Below, one piece after another: positions 9,554-17,555 of a stretch of 64,000 bases of DNA. How positions within the stretch are numbered: the stretch's first letter is position 1; each line of letters starts with the position of its first letter. A program made the translations under genes and the position numbers. The notes beneath the pieces were generated by a model. The model saw nothing but the letters and a program-made list of their open reading frames with translations. It was not told the origin of the DNA and did not search any database. The stretch comes from Microbacterium algeriense (GTDB lineage: Bacteria > Actinomycetota > Actinomycetes > Actinomycetales > Microbacteriaceae), in assembly GCF_008868005.1 (NCBI RefSeq), contig NZ_WAAO01000003.1, positions 496,001 through 560,000 on the forward strand. The letters run 5' to 3'.

Positions 9554-10137
9554 CCGGCTCGGAGGAGACGCACGGCACCGCGCGACCCGCGTCGCCACGG
9601 CCTGCGCGATTCCGGTTCCCCACCGCGATCCTGCTCACCTGCGCGGCGCTGGGCGTCGCCGGCGGACTGCTGCTGGCACCGGCGAACTGGCTCTCCACGA
9701 TCCTGTTCCCCGGGCTGCCCTTCGTCAGCGTCGGCCTCGCAGGCCTGTGGCTGCTTCCCTCGGTGATCGCCCTCCGCCTGCTGCGGCGTCCTCTCGTCGG
9801 ACTCCTGGTCGGGCTGCTCGCCGGTCTGGTCATCGTGCCGTTCTCCGGCTACGGCTTCGGCAGTGTCGCCACCAACCTGTGGTGGGCCGCCTTCACCGAG
9901 CTGCCGTTCCTGTTCGTGCTGTGGCGGTACTGGGGTACCTGGCTGCACTACGTGGGCGCCGTGATCGTCAGCATCGTCTATCCGCTGCTCGCCTGGGCCT
10001 CTTTCGACCTCGCAGCCTTCCCGCTGGGCATCCAGGTGTTGTTCTTCGCGATCACGCTGGCCAGCTGCGTCGGCGCCACCGCCCTGGGCATCCTGATCGC
10101 CGACCGTCTCCGCAAGGCCGGCGTCGGCCGCCCCTGA
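9550..10137 (+). CDS. ECF transporter S component, YkoE-like (second copy)
   Basis: 195 residues with a soluble N-terminus of about 25 residues and five or six membrane segments. It is related to the first S component at 5529, with matching features LLTCAALGVAGG versus LLVCAALGVATG and a shared LRKAGV C-terminus. Start ATG at 9550 overlaps the stop of the siderophore-interacting protein by 4 bp, so translation is coupled. Having two different S components on one A-A'-T module suggests either two ligands or an S-component pair. Confidence 0.8.
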   Translation: MTGSEETHGTARPASPRPARFRFPTAILLTCAALGVAGGLLLAPANWLSTILFPGLPFVSVGLAGLWLLPSVIALRLLRRPLVGLLVGLLAGLVIVPFSGYGFGSVATNLWWAAFTELPFLFVLWRYWGTWLHYVGAVIVSIVYPLLAWASFDLAAFPLGIQVLFFAITLASCVGATALGILIADRLRKAGVGRP

Positions 10138-10168
10138 CCCCCGGCCTCCCCACGCCCGCTTTCCCCCG

Positions 10169-10277
10169 CACAACTTCGGAGATCCGCTTTCCCCCGCACA
10201 ACTTCGGAGATCCAGACCGACACGCCGGGCGGAAGGATGCCGTCACGGTGTGTCGACCACAGATCTCCGAAGTTGTG
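10169..10277. repeat. Family A intergenic repeat (CACAACTTCGGAGATC), three units
   Basis: Two direct units (10169-10185 and 10197-10213) face one inverted unit (10262-10277). Between them, GACCGACACGCC and GGTGTGTCGACC also pair imperfectly, so the block can fold into a long interrupted hairpin. It sits between the convergent S-component and mazF-like genes. The same units recur at 63377-63530. Confidence 0.85.
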
Positions 10278-10360
10278 CAGGAGCAGGCCAGGAGCGTAAG
10301 CATGAGGAGAACGGACGGGACGGGGCGGAGCCGGGGATGGCGCTCGGGAGGGCCGCCTGT

Positions 10361-10732
10361 TCAGAGAGCGAGGTGCAGGCGGAGGGCCTCGTCGATCGCG
10401 CCCATCAGCTCGGCAGGGACCCAGCCCACCGGCTTCACGATGCGCGCGACCGCCACCGTCCTCACCTGCTCCGCCTGCGCCTTGGAATCGTGATGCAACC
10501 CCGTGGTCTCAGCCGGGAGCTTCACCTGGAACGGGTAGACCTTCGTGGCGTGGGACGTGACCGGCACGACGGTGACCGTGGCCCCCGACGACCTCAGGGC
10601 CGCAGCGTTCGCCGTGTTGTTGCTCACCACGACGGCCGGGCGGGTCTTGCGCGCCTCGGAGCCCACCGCGGGATCGAAGGCTACGAGGACGATCTGTCCG
10701 CGCCGAAGCAGCGGGATCGTCGTGTCAGTCAC
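10361..10732 (-). CDS. MazF/PemK-family toxin (endoribonuclease)
   Basis: 123 residues starting with GTG at 10732. The N-terminal RRGQIVLVAFDPAVGSEARK and KTRPAVVVSNN are the classic PemK/MazF SH3-like barrel motifs (GxIxxVxFdP...G.E..K.RPavVvSn), with VVPVTS following. Members cleave mRNA at short sequences. It overlaps the upstream antitoxin stop by 4 bp (GTGA), the usual coupled toxin-antitoxin order. Target sequence unknown. Confidence 0.87.
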   Translation of the reverse strand: MTDTTIPLLRRGQIVLVAFDPAVGSEARKTRPAVVVSNNTANAAALRSSGATVTVVPVTSHATKVYPFQVKLPAETTGLHHDSKAQAEQVRTVAVARIVKPVGWVPAELMGAIDEALRLHLAL

Positions 10733-10950
10733 GCGGACGCCAGCCCGTCGCCGATCGCGGTATCCCATTCGTCGTCGTGGCCCTCGGCGTAGGCCTCGGC
10801 ATAGGCATCCGCCAGGCGACTCTCTCGGAGGAGACGCACCGCGTCGTGCACTGCCGCCGAGCGGGACGGATAGCGCCCTTCCAGCGCCTCGGCGTCGAGG
10901 AAGGCGAGGTCGGCTTCCGTGAGGCTCAGGCTGACTTTCGCGGTAGGCAT
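10729..10950 (-). CDS. Ribbon-helix-helix antitoxin of the MazF pair
   Basis: 73 residues. MPTAKVSLSLTEADLAFLDA is a typical ribbon-helix-helix beginning (strand, then helix A). SRSAAVHDAVRLLRES is helix B, and the acidic C-terminal tail is suited to wrapping the toxin. It precedes and overlaps the toxin gene. RHH antitoxins usually repress their own promoter. Confidence 0.85.
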   Translation of the reverse strand: MPTAKVSLSLTEADLAFLDAEALEGRYPSRSAAVHDAVRLLRESRLADAYAEAYAEGHDDEWDTAIGDGLASA

Positions 10951-11016
10951 GCCGAAATGCTACCTCCGGTACGACGATGGTGCTACCGGCATCGGCACCT
11001 TCCCCGCGCCTCCCTC

Positions 11017-11035
11017 CCCCGCCTCCAGGGCGGGG
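11017..11035 (-). terminator. Probable terminator after the acyl-CoA dehydrogenase gene
   Basis: CCCCGCC and GGCGGGG form a 7-bp GC stem with a 5-nt loop about 20 bp past the stop of the minus-strand dehydrogenase gene. Confidence 0.45.
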
Positions 11036-11055
11036 TGAGGGAGGGTGGGGTGGGG

Positions 11056-12219
11056 TCAGCGCTTGCCCGCGATCTGGCGACCGACGATCTCGCGCATGAT
11101 CTCGTTCGTGCCGCCGTAGATGCGGTGCACGCGGGCGTCGAGGAAGGCCCGGGCGATGGGGTACTCGGTGATGTAGCCGTAGCCGCCGTGCAGCTGCACC
11201 CCGGCGTCGAGCACCTCCCACTCGCGCTCGGTGGCCCAGAACTTGACCTTCGCGGCCTCCTCGGCCGAGAGCTTGCCGTCCTTGTACGCGAGCAGCGCGC
11301 GGTCGATGTAGGCCCACAGCGCGTCGACCGTGGTCGCCATGTCGGCGATCGTGAAGCGGCTGTTCTGGAAGTCGATGATCCGCTCGCCGAACGCCTCGCG
11401 GTCCTTCGTGTACGCGACGGTCCAGTCGAGGGCGGCCTGCGCGGCAGCGGCACCCGCGACGCCGATCGACAGGCGCTCGAGGGGCAGGTTCATCATGAGC
11501 TGGATGAAGCCCATGCCCTCCTTGCCGCCGATCAGGTTCTCCTCAGGGACGAACACGTCGCTGAACGAGAGCTCGGCCGTGTCGTGCCCCTGGAAGCCCA
11601 TCTTGTGCAGCTTCTTGCCGTGATCGAAGCCCTCCATCCCGTTCTCGATCAGCACCAGGCTGAACGCGTCAGGACGGTTGCCCTCGCCGGTCTTGACGAA
11701 GGTCACCACGAGGTCGGCGGTCGCACCGGACGAGATGAACGTCTTCGCGCCGTTGACGACGTAGCCGCCGTCGACCTTCTTCGCGGTGGTCTTGATGCCG
11801 CGGAGGTCGGAGCCCGCACCGGGCTCGGTCATGGCGAGCGCGCCGATGACCTCGCCGGTGGCCATGCGCGGCAGCCACTTCTCCTTCTGCTCCTGCGTGC
11901 CCATGTGCACCAGGTAGGGGACCGCGAGGTCGTCCTGGATGCCGAACGCACCGGCGAGCGACCCGGCACCGGCGGCGATGACCTCTTCGTTCACGACCGC
12001 CCGGAAGCGGTAGTCCTGCAGCATGCCTGCTCCGCCGAACTCCTCGGGAACCGACAGCCCGATGATCCCGGCCTCGCCGGCCGCGAGCATCGTGGCCCGG
12101 TCGACCTCCCCGTCGGCGTTCCACTTCTCGATCGCCTCGTTGTTCACGTGGCGCTTGACGAAGTCCTTGACCAGGTCCCGGAATGCCTCGTGATCCTCGT
12201 CGTAGATGTCGCGTTCCAT
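11056..12219 (-). CDS. Acyl-CoA dehydrogenase
   Basis: 387 residues, the usual family length, start ATG after AGGAGGAC. It performs FAD-dependent alpha-beta oxidation of acyl-CoA thioesters. The signature MTEPGAGSDLRGIKT lies near the middle. In the C-terminal motif IYGGTNEIMREI the position that is the catalytic Glu in medium-chain enzymes is Gly. Instead E248 in LPLERLS matches the alternative base of isovaleryl-CoA and long-chain enzymes, so the substrate may be branched or long-chain. A -10-like TAGAAT lies at 12259-12264 on this strand. No beta-oxidation genes adjoin it. Confidence 0.92.
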   Translation of the reverse strand: MERDIYDEDHEAFRDLVKDFVKRHVNNEAIEKWNADGEVDRATMLAAGEAGIIGLSVPEEFGGAGMLQDYRFRAVVNEEVIAAGAGSLAGAFGIQDDLAVPYLVHMGTQEQKEKWLPRMATGEVIGALAMTEPGAGSDLRGIKTTAKKVDGGYVVNGAKTFISSGATADLVVTFVKTGEGNRPDAFSLVLIENGMEGFDHGKKLHKMGFQGHDTAELSFSDVFVPEENLIGGKEGMGFIQLMMNLPLERLSIGVAGAAAAQAALDWTVAYTKDREAFGERIIDFQNSRFTIADMATTVDALWAYIDRALLAYKDGKLSAEEAAKVKFWATEREWEVLDAGVQLHGGYGYITEYPIARAFLDARVHRIYGGTNEIMREIVGRQIAGKR

Positions 12220-12370
12220 GCCGTCCTCCTGAACGTCTCGTGCATCGTTGCTCCGGGAATTCTATGCCGCGAACACGGGGCAGCCCCGGAGATTGTGAGA
12301 ATGCATCTCACGAGTGGTGACACTCGGTACCGTCGTTGTGGAAAGCCGCAACGCGCCCCGGTGGCCGTGC

Positions 12371-13300
12371 TCAGTGCGCGTAATCGGGGGCGGGAGGCAG
12401 CCCGAAGAACTCCTCGAGCGTGTGGAAGCCACCGTCGTGATAGGCCGCTGCGAGGTCGACTCCGACGTATCGAAGGTGCCACGGCTCCGGGGCATAGCCG
12501 GTGACGGGTGTCCCCACCTGTTCGTACCGGACGATGAACCCGTACTCCCATGCATGCGCCGCCACCCAGTCGCTCTGGGGAGTGCCACCGAATCCGTCGA
12601 GACCCCCGCACGCCGAATCGCAGGCGACCACGTCCAGCGCGAGCCCGGTCTGATGCTCGCTGTGCCCCGGACGGGCTGATCCGGCATCCGCAGTCGACTG
12701 ACCCTGGGCCCGCACGTGCGCATCGTAGGTCGTCACCTGCAGCCCGTATGAGCGGTATCCGTTGTTCGCTCCGATACGTCCGGCACCCGCGGCTGCCGCG
12801 TCCTCCGCCATCCGCCCCACTGCACCCGCGACGTCCGCGCGCACGCGACCGGAGAGCGTCGTCATCTGCAGAGGCACCGAATCCAGCGGCGCGGGCTCGT
12901 AGTCGGGCGGATCCAGCGGCAGGCTCTTGTTCACGACCACCCAGACGCGTGCGGGGTCGGTGAGCGAGACGCAGGGCGCGTTCCCGGCGACGACCGCCTC
13001 GCGGAAGCGGGCACCACCACCGAATTCCGCGATGGTGGCCGCGTCGTCGCCGTGTGCGATGGCGTCCTGCACGCCGGGGTCGGAGCAGGGATCTGCGGCG
13101 GTCGTCGCCGCGACGTCGACGGGAGGAACCTGCAGGACAGCGGCCGGCTCCGGCATCGCCCCCGCGTCGGCCGGCTCGAGGGGCGCCGTCACGAGCGACA
13201 GCAGCATCCCGATCGCGGTCACGGCCACGCCGATGGGCAGCGCGGGGCCGCGGATCGGAGAGCGCGGAACCGCGTGCTGAGCAAGCGGCGGGGTGGGCAT
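12371..13300 (-). CDS. M15 family D-alanyl-D-alanine carboxypeptidase (VanY-like)
   Basis: 309 residues. An N-terminal hydrophobic segment (about 18-38) acts as signal or anchor, followed by a linker of about 80 residues and a VanY/M15B zinc peptidase domain. Zinc and catalytic motifs are visible: SEHQTGLALDVV (H-x6-D) and EPWHLRYVG (E-x2-H). It likely trims the terminal D-Ala of peptidoglycan stem peptides outside the membrane. The start ATG follows GAGGCA. It is divergent from the SOS-boxed radical SAM gene, with 74 bp between starts. Confidence 0.9.
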   Translation of the reverse strand: MPTPPLAQHAVPRSPIRGPALPIGVAVTAIGMLLSLVTAPLEPADAGAMPEPAAVLQVPPVDVAATTAADPCSDPGVQDAIAHGDDAATIAEFGGGARFREAVVAGNAPCVSLTDPARVWVVVNKSLPLDPPDYEPAPLDSVPLQMTTLSGRVRADVAGAVGRMAEDAAAAGAGRIGANNGYRSYGLQVTTYDAHVRAQGQSTADAGSARPGHSEHQTGLALDVVACDSACGGLDGFGGTPQSDWVAAHAWEYGFIVRYEQVGTPVTGYAPEPWHLRYVGVDLAAAYHDGGFHTLEEFFGLPPAPDYAH

Positions 13301-13350
13301 TGCCTCATTCTTTCATTCGAAACTATGTCGCATCATGGCTTGCAGTCTCT

Positions 13351-13366
13351 TCGATCTTCTGTTCGA
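13351..13366 (+). promoter_or_regulatory. LexA (SOS) box
   Basis: TCGATCTTCTGTTCGA matches the mycobacterial/actinobacterial LexA palindrome TCGAAC-N4-GTTCGA at 11 of 12 fixed positions. It lies 8 bp upstream of the radical SAM start and also within the divergent VanY promoter region. Confidence 0.75.
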
Positions 13367-13374
13367 ATGGAGGA

Positions 13375-14466
13375 ATGCGCTGGCAGGGACAGAAGGTCGG
13401 AGAGACGGATGCCGCGGCGCTCCCCGGCCTCGAAGACCGGTCGAGCGTCCTGCGATCGGTGACCACGCCCGAGTTCGCGGGGATGACGTTCCACGAGGTG
13501 CTGTCGAAGTCGGCGCTGAACCACGTGCCCGGCGCGTCTCGTATGCCCTTCGCGTGGACCATCAACCCGTACCGCGGCTGCTCCCATGCCTGCGTCTACT
13601 GCTTCGCCCGCGGAACCCACGAGTATCTCGACCTCGACGGCGGCGCGGACTTCGACTCGCAGATCGTCGTCAAGGTCAACGTGGTCGAGGTGCTCGAGCG
13701 TGAGCTGCGCAAGGGCAGCTGGGCTCATGAGACCGTGGCGCTCGGAACGAACACCGACCCGTACCAGCGGGCGGAGGGCCGCTACAAGCTCATGCCGGGG
13801 ATCATCGAGACGCTCGCCGCCTCCGGCACCCCGATGTCGATCCTCACCAAGGGCACGCTCATCCGCCGCGACATCCCGCTGCTGGTGAAGGCCGCGCAGC
13901 GGGTACCGGTGGATGTGCAGATGTCGATCGCGATGTACGACGACGAGCTGCAGAAGGCGATCGAACCCGGAGCCCCGACGACGCAGGCTCGGCTCGACAC
14001 GGTGCGTGCGCTGGCCGACGCGGGCTTTCCCGTGACGGTGTTCCTCATGCCGATCATGCCGCACATGACCGACTCGCTGGCCGCGATCGACAGTGCCCTG
14101 GTCCGCATCAAGGAGGCCGGAGCGCGCTCGGTGATCTACGGGGCGCTGCACCTGCGCCCTGGCGTGAAGCCGTGGTTCTTCGAGTGGCTCGGAGCGCACC
14201 GCCCCGACCTGGTCTCCTCGTACCGCGGACTGTACCCGGGTGCTTCGGCCGAGGCGCCGAAGGGGTATCGGCAGTGGCTCGCCAAGCGTGCGCGTCCTCT
14301 CATCCGCATGCACGGGCTCGACGGCCGGCACGAAGACGACTATCCCCGGCGCGGGTTCCGGCCGGGGCAGGGGCACGTGCAGACGAGTGCTCCCACGGCG
14401 GGCCCGGTGATCTTCACACCGAGCGCGCGGGCCGCGGCCTCCCCCGCCCAGCCGATGCTGTTCTGA
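13375..14466 (+). CDS. Rv2578c-family radical SAM protein (spore photoproduct lyase-like)
   Basis: 363 residues starting MRWQGQK at 13375; GGAGGA lies immediately before the ATG, a tight spacing. The radical SAM 4Fe-4S motif is CSHACVYC (C-x3-C-x2-C) in the PYRGCSHACVYCFAR block shared with SplB-like proteins. The TNTDPYQRAE segment and MSILTKGTLIRRD follow. Rv2578c-type proteins are uncharacterised radical SAM enzymes related to DNA photoproduct lyases. The LexA box directly upstream supports a DNA damage role; the actual reaction is unknown. Confidence 0.9.
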   Translation: MRWQGQKVGETDAAALPGLEDRSSVLRSVTTPEFAGMTFHEVLSKSALNHVPGASRMPFAWTINPYRGCSHACVYCFARGTHEYLDLDGGADFDSQIVVKVNVVEVLERELRKGSWAHETVALGTNTDPYQRAEGRYKLMPGIIETLAASGTPMSILTKGTLIRRDIPLLVKAAQRVPVDVQMSIAMYDDELQKAIEPGAPTTQARLDTVRALADAGFPVTVFLMPIMPHMTDSLAAIDSALVRIKEAGARSVIYGALHLRPGVKPWFFEWLGAHRPDLVSSYRGLYPGASAEAPKGYRQWLAKRARPLIRMHGLDGRHEDDYPRRGFRPGQGHVQTSAPTAGPVIFTPSARAAASPAQPMLF

Positions 14467-14508
14467 CCCGTCCGGCACCGTCCTCTCGGCCGCGTAGGCT
14501 CGATGACC

Positions 14509-15048
14509 ATGGCCATCGGTTCCACAGTCCACACGTTCGAGGTGCAGCTCGCCGACACGGATCGAGGCGTCTACGAGGACTATTCGCTGCGCGTGGCGCG
14601 CCATCCGTCCGAGACCGACGCCTACATGCTGACGCGCGTGCTCGCCTACGGTCTCGAGTTCGCGGAGGGCATCGCGTTCGGTGGGAGCATCTCGTCGACC
14701 GAGGAGCCGGCCGTCCTCGTGCGGGACATGACCGGGCTGATCACCGTCTGGGTGGAGATCGGAGCGCCGGACGCCGAACGGCTCCATCACGGGAGCCGTC
14801 TGGCGGAACGGACCGTGGTGTACACCCACCGCGACCCTTCGAAGGTGATGGCCCCCTGGACGGATAAGCGCATCCACCGCCGCGAGGACCTCCGCGTCCG
14901 CAGTTTCGATCCCGGCTTCATCGACACCGCCGCCGCTCTGATCGAGCGCCGCAACACCATGACCCTCACTGTGACCGAGGGCGTCCTGTACCTCGACCTC
15001 AACGGCACGAGTCTGACCTCCGCGGTGCACGTGCACGAGCTCCCCTGA
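14509..15048 (+). CDS. YaeQ family protein
   Basis: 179 residues from the ATG at 14509; an alternative ATG lies 6 bp upstream. The start MAIGSTVHTFEVQLADTDRG matches the usual YaeQ beginning, and TAGGCT at 14495-14500 is a likely -10, leaving almost no leader. YaeQ proteins have a PD-(D/E)xK nuclease-like fold; the motif region EEPAVLVRDMTGLITVWVEIG fits this. Cellular role is unclear. It follows the radical SAM gene by 42 bp and could be co-transcribed. Confidence 0.88.
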   Translation: MAIGSTVHTFEVQLADTDRGVYEDYSLRVARHPSETDAYMLTRVLAYGLEFAEGIAFGGSISSTEEPAVLVRDMTGLITVWVEIGAPDAERLHHGSRLAERTVVYTHRDPSKVMAPWTDKRIHRREDLRVRSFDPGFIDTAAALIERRNTMTLTVTEGVLYLDLNGTSLTSAVHVHELP

Positions 15049-15063
15049 CGCCCCCCGTTCCAT

Positions 15064-15146
15064 CGCCGAGTGCACGCGTTCTCGCCGAGCGCACGGCTTC
15101 TTCACGCGCACATCCCGTGCGCTCGACGGCATCCCGTGCACTCGCG
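15064..15146. repeat. Family B intergenic repeat (GAGTGCAC type), copy 1
   Basis: Two direct GAG(T/C)GCAC units are followed by two inverted GTGC(G/A)CTC units over about 82 bp. It lies 15 bp past the yaeQ stop, in the convergent gap with the helicase gene. Confidence 0.82.
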
Positions 15147-15168
15147 GCCGGCTGGCCGCGCGCACGAC

Positions 15169-15206
15169 GAAGGCCCCGCCCCGCGAGCGAGCGGGACGGG
15201 GCCTTC
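15169..15206 (-). terminator. Terminator of the DEAD-box helicase gene
   Basis: GAAGGCCCCGCCCCGC pairs with GCGGGACGGGGCCTTC (16-bp stem with one mismatch, 6-nt loop) just past the helicase stop. Confidence 0.8.
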
Positions 15207-15217
15207 GGAGAGGAGGG

Positions 15218-17449
15218 TCAGGCGGTCAGGGTGGCGGCGGTCGGCACGCGACCCGCGATCTCCTCGATCACGTCGTCGTCCAGACGGGCGTTCTCGAACG
15301 GGGCGTCGATCTCGGCGCGGTCGAGCAGCTCGGTCATGCGGCGCTGGCGCTGGCGCGTGATCAGCGTGACGACGCGTCCCGAACGACCGGCGCGACCGGT
15401 GCGACCCGAGCGGTGCAGGTACGTCTTGTACTCGTCGGGGGCGTCGGCCTGGACGACCAGGTCGATGTCGTCGACGTGGATGCCGCGGGCGGCGACATCG
15501 GTGGCGACGAGCACGTTCACGCGACCGGAGGTCAGACGCTCGAGGTTGCGCGTGCGCTTGGCCTGGTTCAGGTCTCCGTGCAGCGAGACGGCCGGGATGC
15601 CGGCGTCGTCGAACTGCTCGGCGAGCATGTCGGCGTAGGCGCGGGTGCGGGCGAAGACGAGCGTCTTGCCGTCACGGTCGACGAGCGACGTGAGGATGTC
15701 GGCCTTGTCGCGGTGCTCGATCACGAGCACGCGGTGCTCGATCGTGCTGGACTCCTGGTCTTCACCGGCAACTTCGTACACGGCCGGGTCGACGAGGAAC
15801 TCGTCGACGAGAGCCGCGACCTCGCGGTCCAGCGTCGCCGAGAAGAGCAGCTTCTGGCTGCCCTCCGCCGTGTGACGCAGGATGCGCTGCACCGGCTCGA
15901 CGAAGCCGAGCTCGCACATGTGGTCGGCCTCGTCGAGCACCGCGATGCGGCAGTCCGAGAGGTCGAGCTTGCCCTGGTTGATGAGGTCCTCGACGCGGCC
16001 GGGGGTACCGATCACGATGTCGACGCCCTTCTTCAGCGCACCCACCTGGCGGCCCTGCGGCACGCCACCGTAGATCTGCGTGGTGAACAGGCCGACGCTG
16101 CGGGCGATCGGCTGGATGGTGCGGTCGATCTGCAGGGCGAGCTCGCGCGTCGGAGCGAGGATGATCGCGCGCGGCGACCGTCCGAACTCGCGACGCTTGC
16201 CGGCCTGCGACTGCAGCACGCGCTCGACGAGCGGTGCGCCGAAGGCGATGGTCTTGCCGGATCCGGTGCGGCCGCGGGCGAGCACGTCGCGTCCACCGAG
16301 CACGGCAGGGATGCTGGCCGCCTGGATGGGGAACGGAGTCGCCGCCCCCATGTTCGCGAGGGTCTCCACGATGTTGGAACCGAGCCCGAGGTCGCCGAAG
16401 GTCACACCGTCGACCTCGACGGCCGCCACGGACTTGGCCTCGAGGCGCTCGTGCACCACGTCGTCCGTCGGCTCGAACGCGGCCTTGGGCTTGGCGTTCC
16501 AGTCGTTGCGGGTGGGACGCTCGTCACGGCGCGGACGCTCGTCACGGCGCGGACGCTCGGTGCGGTAGGCGCCGCCGGTCGAGGGACGCTCGCGCCCACC
16601 CTCGAACGAACGCTGGGTGCGGTCGCGGTCGAAGGCACGGCGTGCACGGTCGGCGTCGTAGGAGCGCTCGGGGCGCTCGCCGGCGCGGTCGTTCGTCCTG
16701 CCACGGTCGCCGGAGCGGTCATCGCGGCGCGGACGGTCGTCACGGTCGAAGCGCGGCCGGTCGTTCCCGCGGTCGTTGTACCGGGGGCGGTCGCCGCCAC
16801 GCTCGCTGTCGAAGCGCGGCCGGTCGTTGCCGCGGTCGTTGAACCGAGGACGCCCGCCATCGCGGTGGTCGTTGTCGCGGAAGCCCTGGCGCTGGGATCC
16901 GCCGGAGCGGTCATCGCGACGCGGACGGTCGTCACGATCGAACCGGGGGCGGTCGCCGCCACGGTCGTCGCGGTAGGTCCCGGGGCCGGTCGGGCGCTGC
17001 CCGGCGCGGTCATCCCGGCGTGCGCGGTCGTCGAAGCGTCCGGAACCGGCACGGTCGCCGAACCGGGGACGCTCCGCGCGCTCGTCGAAACGGGGGCGCT
17101 CGTCGCGGCGGTGCGGCGCGTCCCGACGGCCGGACTCGGCCCGATTGCGGATGCCGCGGGCCTCGTCGCGACCGGCACGCTCCGAGGCGCTCCAGCGACG
17201 CTTGGGGGCGCCGGACTCTGCCTCTTCGGGACGGTATCCGCGGTGACCGGCACTGCGGCTGCCCGGTCGACGGTCGTAGCCGCCCGCCGCAGGTGCGGAG
17301 CGGCGGTCGCCGGCATCCGCGCGTCCGCCGCGCTCGTCGCGTGCGGGACCGCCGTTGTGGCGCTCGTGGAAGGAGGTCTTCTTCGCGCCGTAGCGCGGTT
17401 CGAAGTTGGCGGACGGACGCCCGCCGCGGGGCTTCTTGTTCTTCGGCAT
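15218..17449 (-). CDS. DEAD-box ATP-dependent RNA helicase with disordered Arg/Asp/Gly N-terminus
   Basis: 743 residues from the ATG at 17449 (MPKNKKPRGGRPS); longer in-frame starts upstream encode non-conserved sequence overlapping the leader. Residues about 10-330 are low complexity, with recurring DRDDRPRRDDRSG and RPRFNDRGND-type units. The helicase core follows: ARGRTGSGKT (motif I, near 398), APTREL (Ia), VLDEADHM (II), FSATLD (III), ATDVAARG (V) and HRSGRTGRAG (VI). It unwinds structured RNA, probably in ribosome assembly or cold adaptation. Most bacterial relatives carry the RNA-binding tail at the C-terminus; here it is N-terminal, and such tails can drive RNA condensates. A leader of about 200 nt lies upstream. 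Confidence 0.93.
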   Translation of the reverse strand: MPKNKKPRGGRPSANFEPRYGAKKTSFHERHNGGPARDERGGRADAGDRRSAPAAGGYDRRPGSRSAGHRGYRPEEAESGAPKRRWSASERAGRDEARGIRNRAESGRRDAPHRRDERPRFDERAERPRFGDRAGSGRFDDRARRDDRAGQRPTGPGTYRDDRGGDRPRFDRDDRPRRDDRSGGSQRQGFRDNDHRDGGRPRFNDRGNDRPRFDSERGGDRPRYNDRGNDRPRFDRDDRPRRDDRSGDRGRTNDRAGERPERSYDADRARRAFDRDRTQRSFEGGRERPSTGGAYRTERPRRDERPRRDERPTRNDWNAKPKAAFEPTDDVVHERLEAKSVAAVEVDGVTFGDLGLGSNIVETLANMGAATPFPIQAASIPAVLGGRDVLARGRTGSGKTIAFGAPLVERVLQSQAGKRREFGRSPRAIILAPTRELALQIDRTIQPIARSVGLFTTQIYGGVPQGRQVGALKKGVDIVIGTPGRVEDLINQGKLDLSDCRIAVLDEADHMCELGFVEPVQRILRHTAEGSQKLLFSATLDREVAALVDEFLVDPAVYEVAGEDQESSTIEHRVLVIEHRDKADILTSLVDRDGKTLVFARTRAYADMLAEQFDDAGIPAVSLHGDLNQAKRTRNLERLTSGRVNVLVATDVAARGIHVDDIDLVVQADAPDEYKTYLHRSGRTGRAGRSGRVVTLITRQRQRRMTELLDRAEIDAPFENARLDDDVIEEIAGRVPTAATLTA

Positions 17450-17464
17450 TGCGGTGTCTTTCTG

Positions 17465-17482
17465 TGTTCTCGCACGAGAACA
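17465..17482 (-). promoter_or_regulatory. Palindrome in the helicase leader
   Basis: TGTTCTCGCACGAGAACA is a perfect inverted repeat (8-bp arms, 2-nt centre) located 16 bp upstream of the helicase ATG. It could be an operator or a short leader hairpin near the ribosome binding region. Confidence 0.4.
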
Positions 17483-17555
17483 GCGCCGCGCGCACGCGCA
17501 AGCACCCTGCGCAGGATCGATGGTCGACCAGCGGGGTTCCGGACTGTCAGCGGCC

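Noticed and set aside
15064..15146. Insertion sequence remnant at repeat B
   Set aside because: No transposase fragment or target-site duplication; four copies share an internal hairpin design rather than terminal inverted repeats of an IS.
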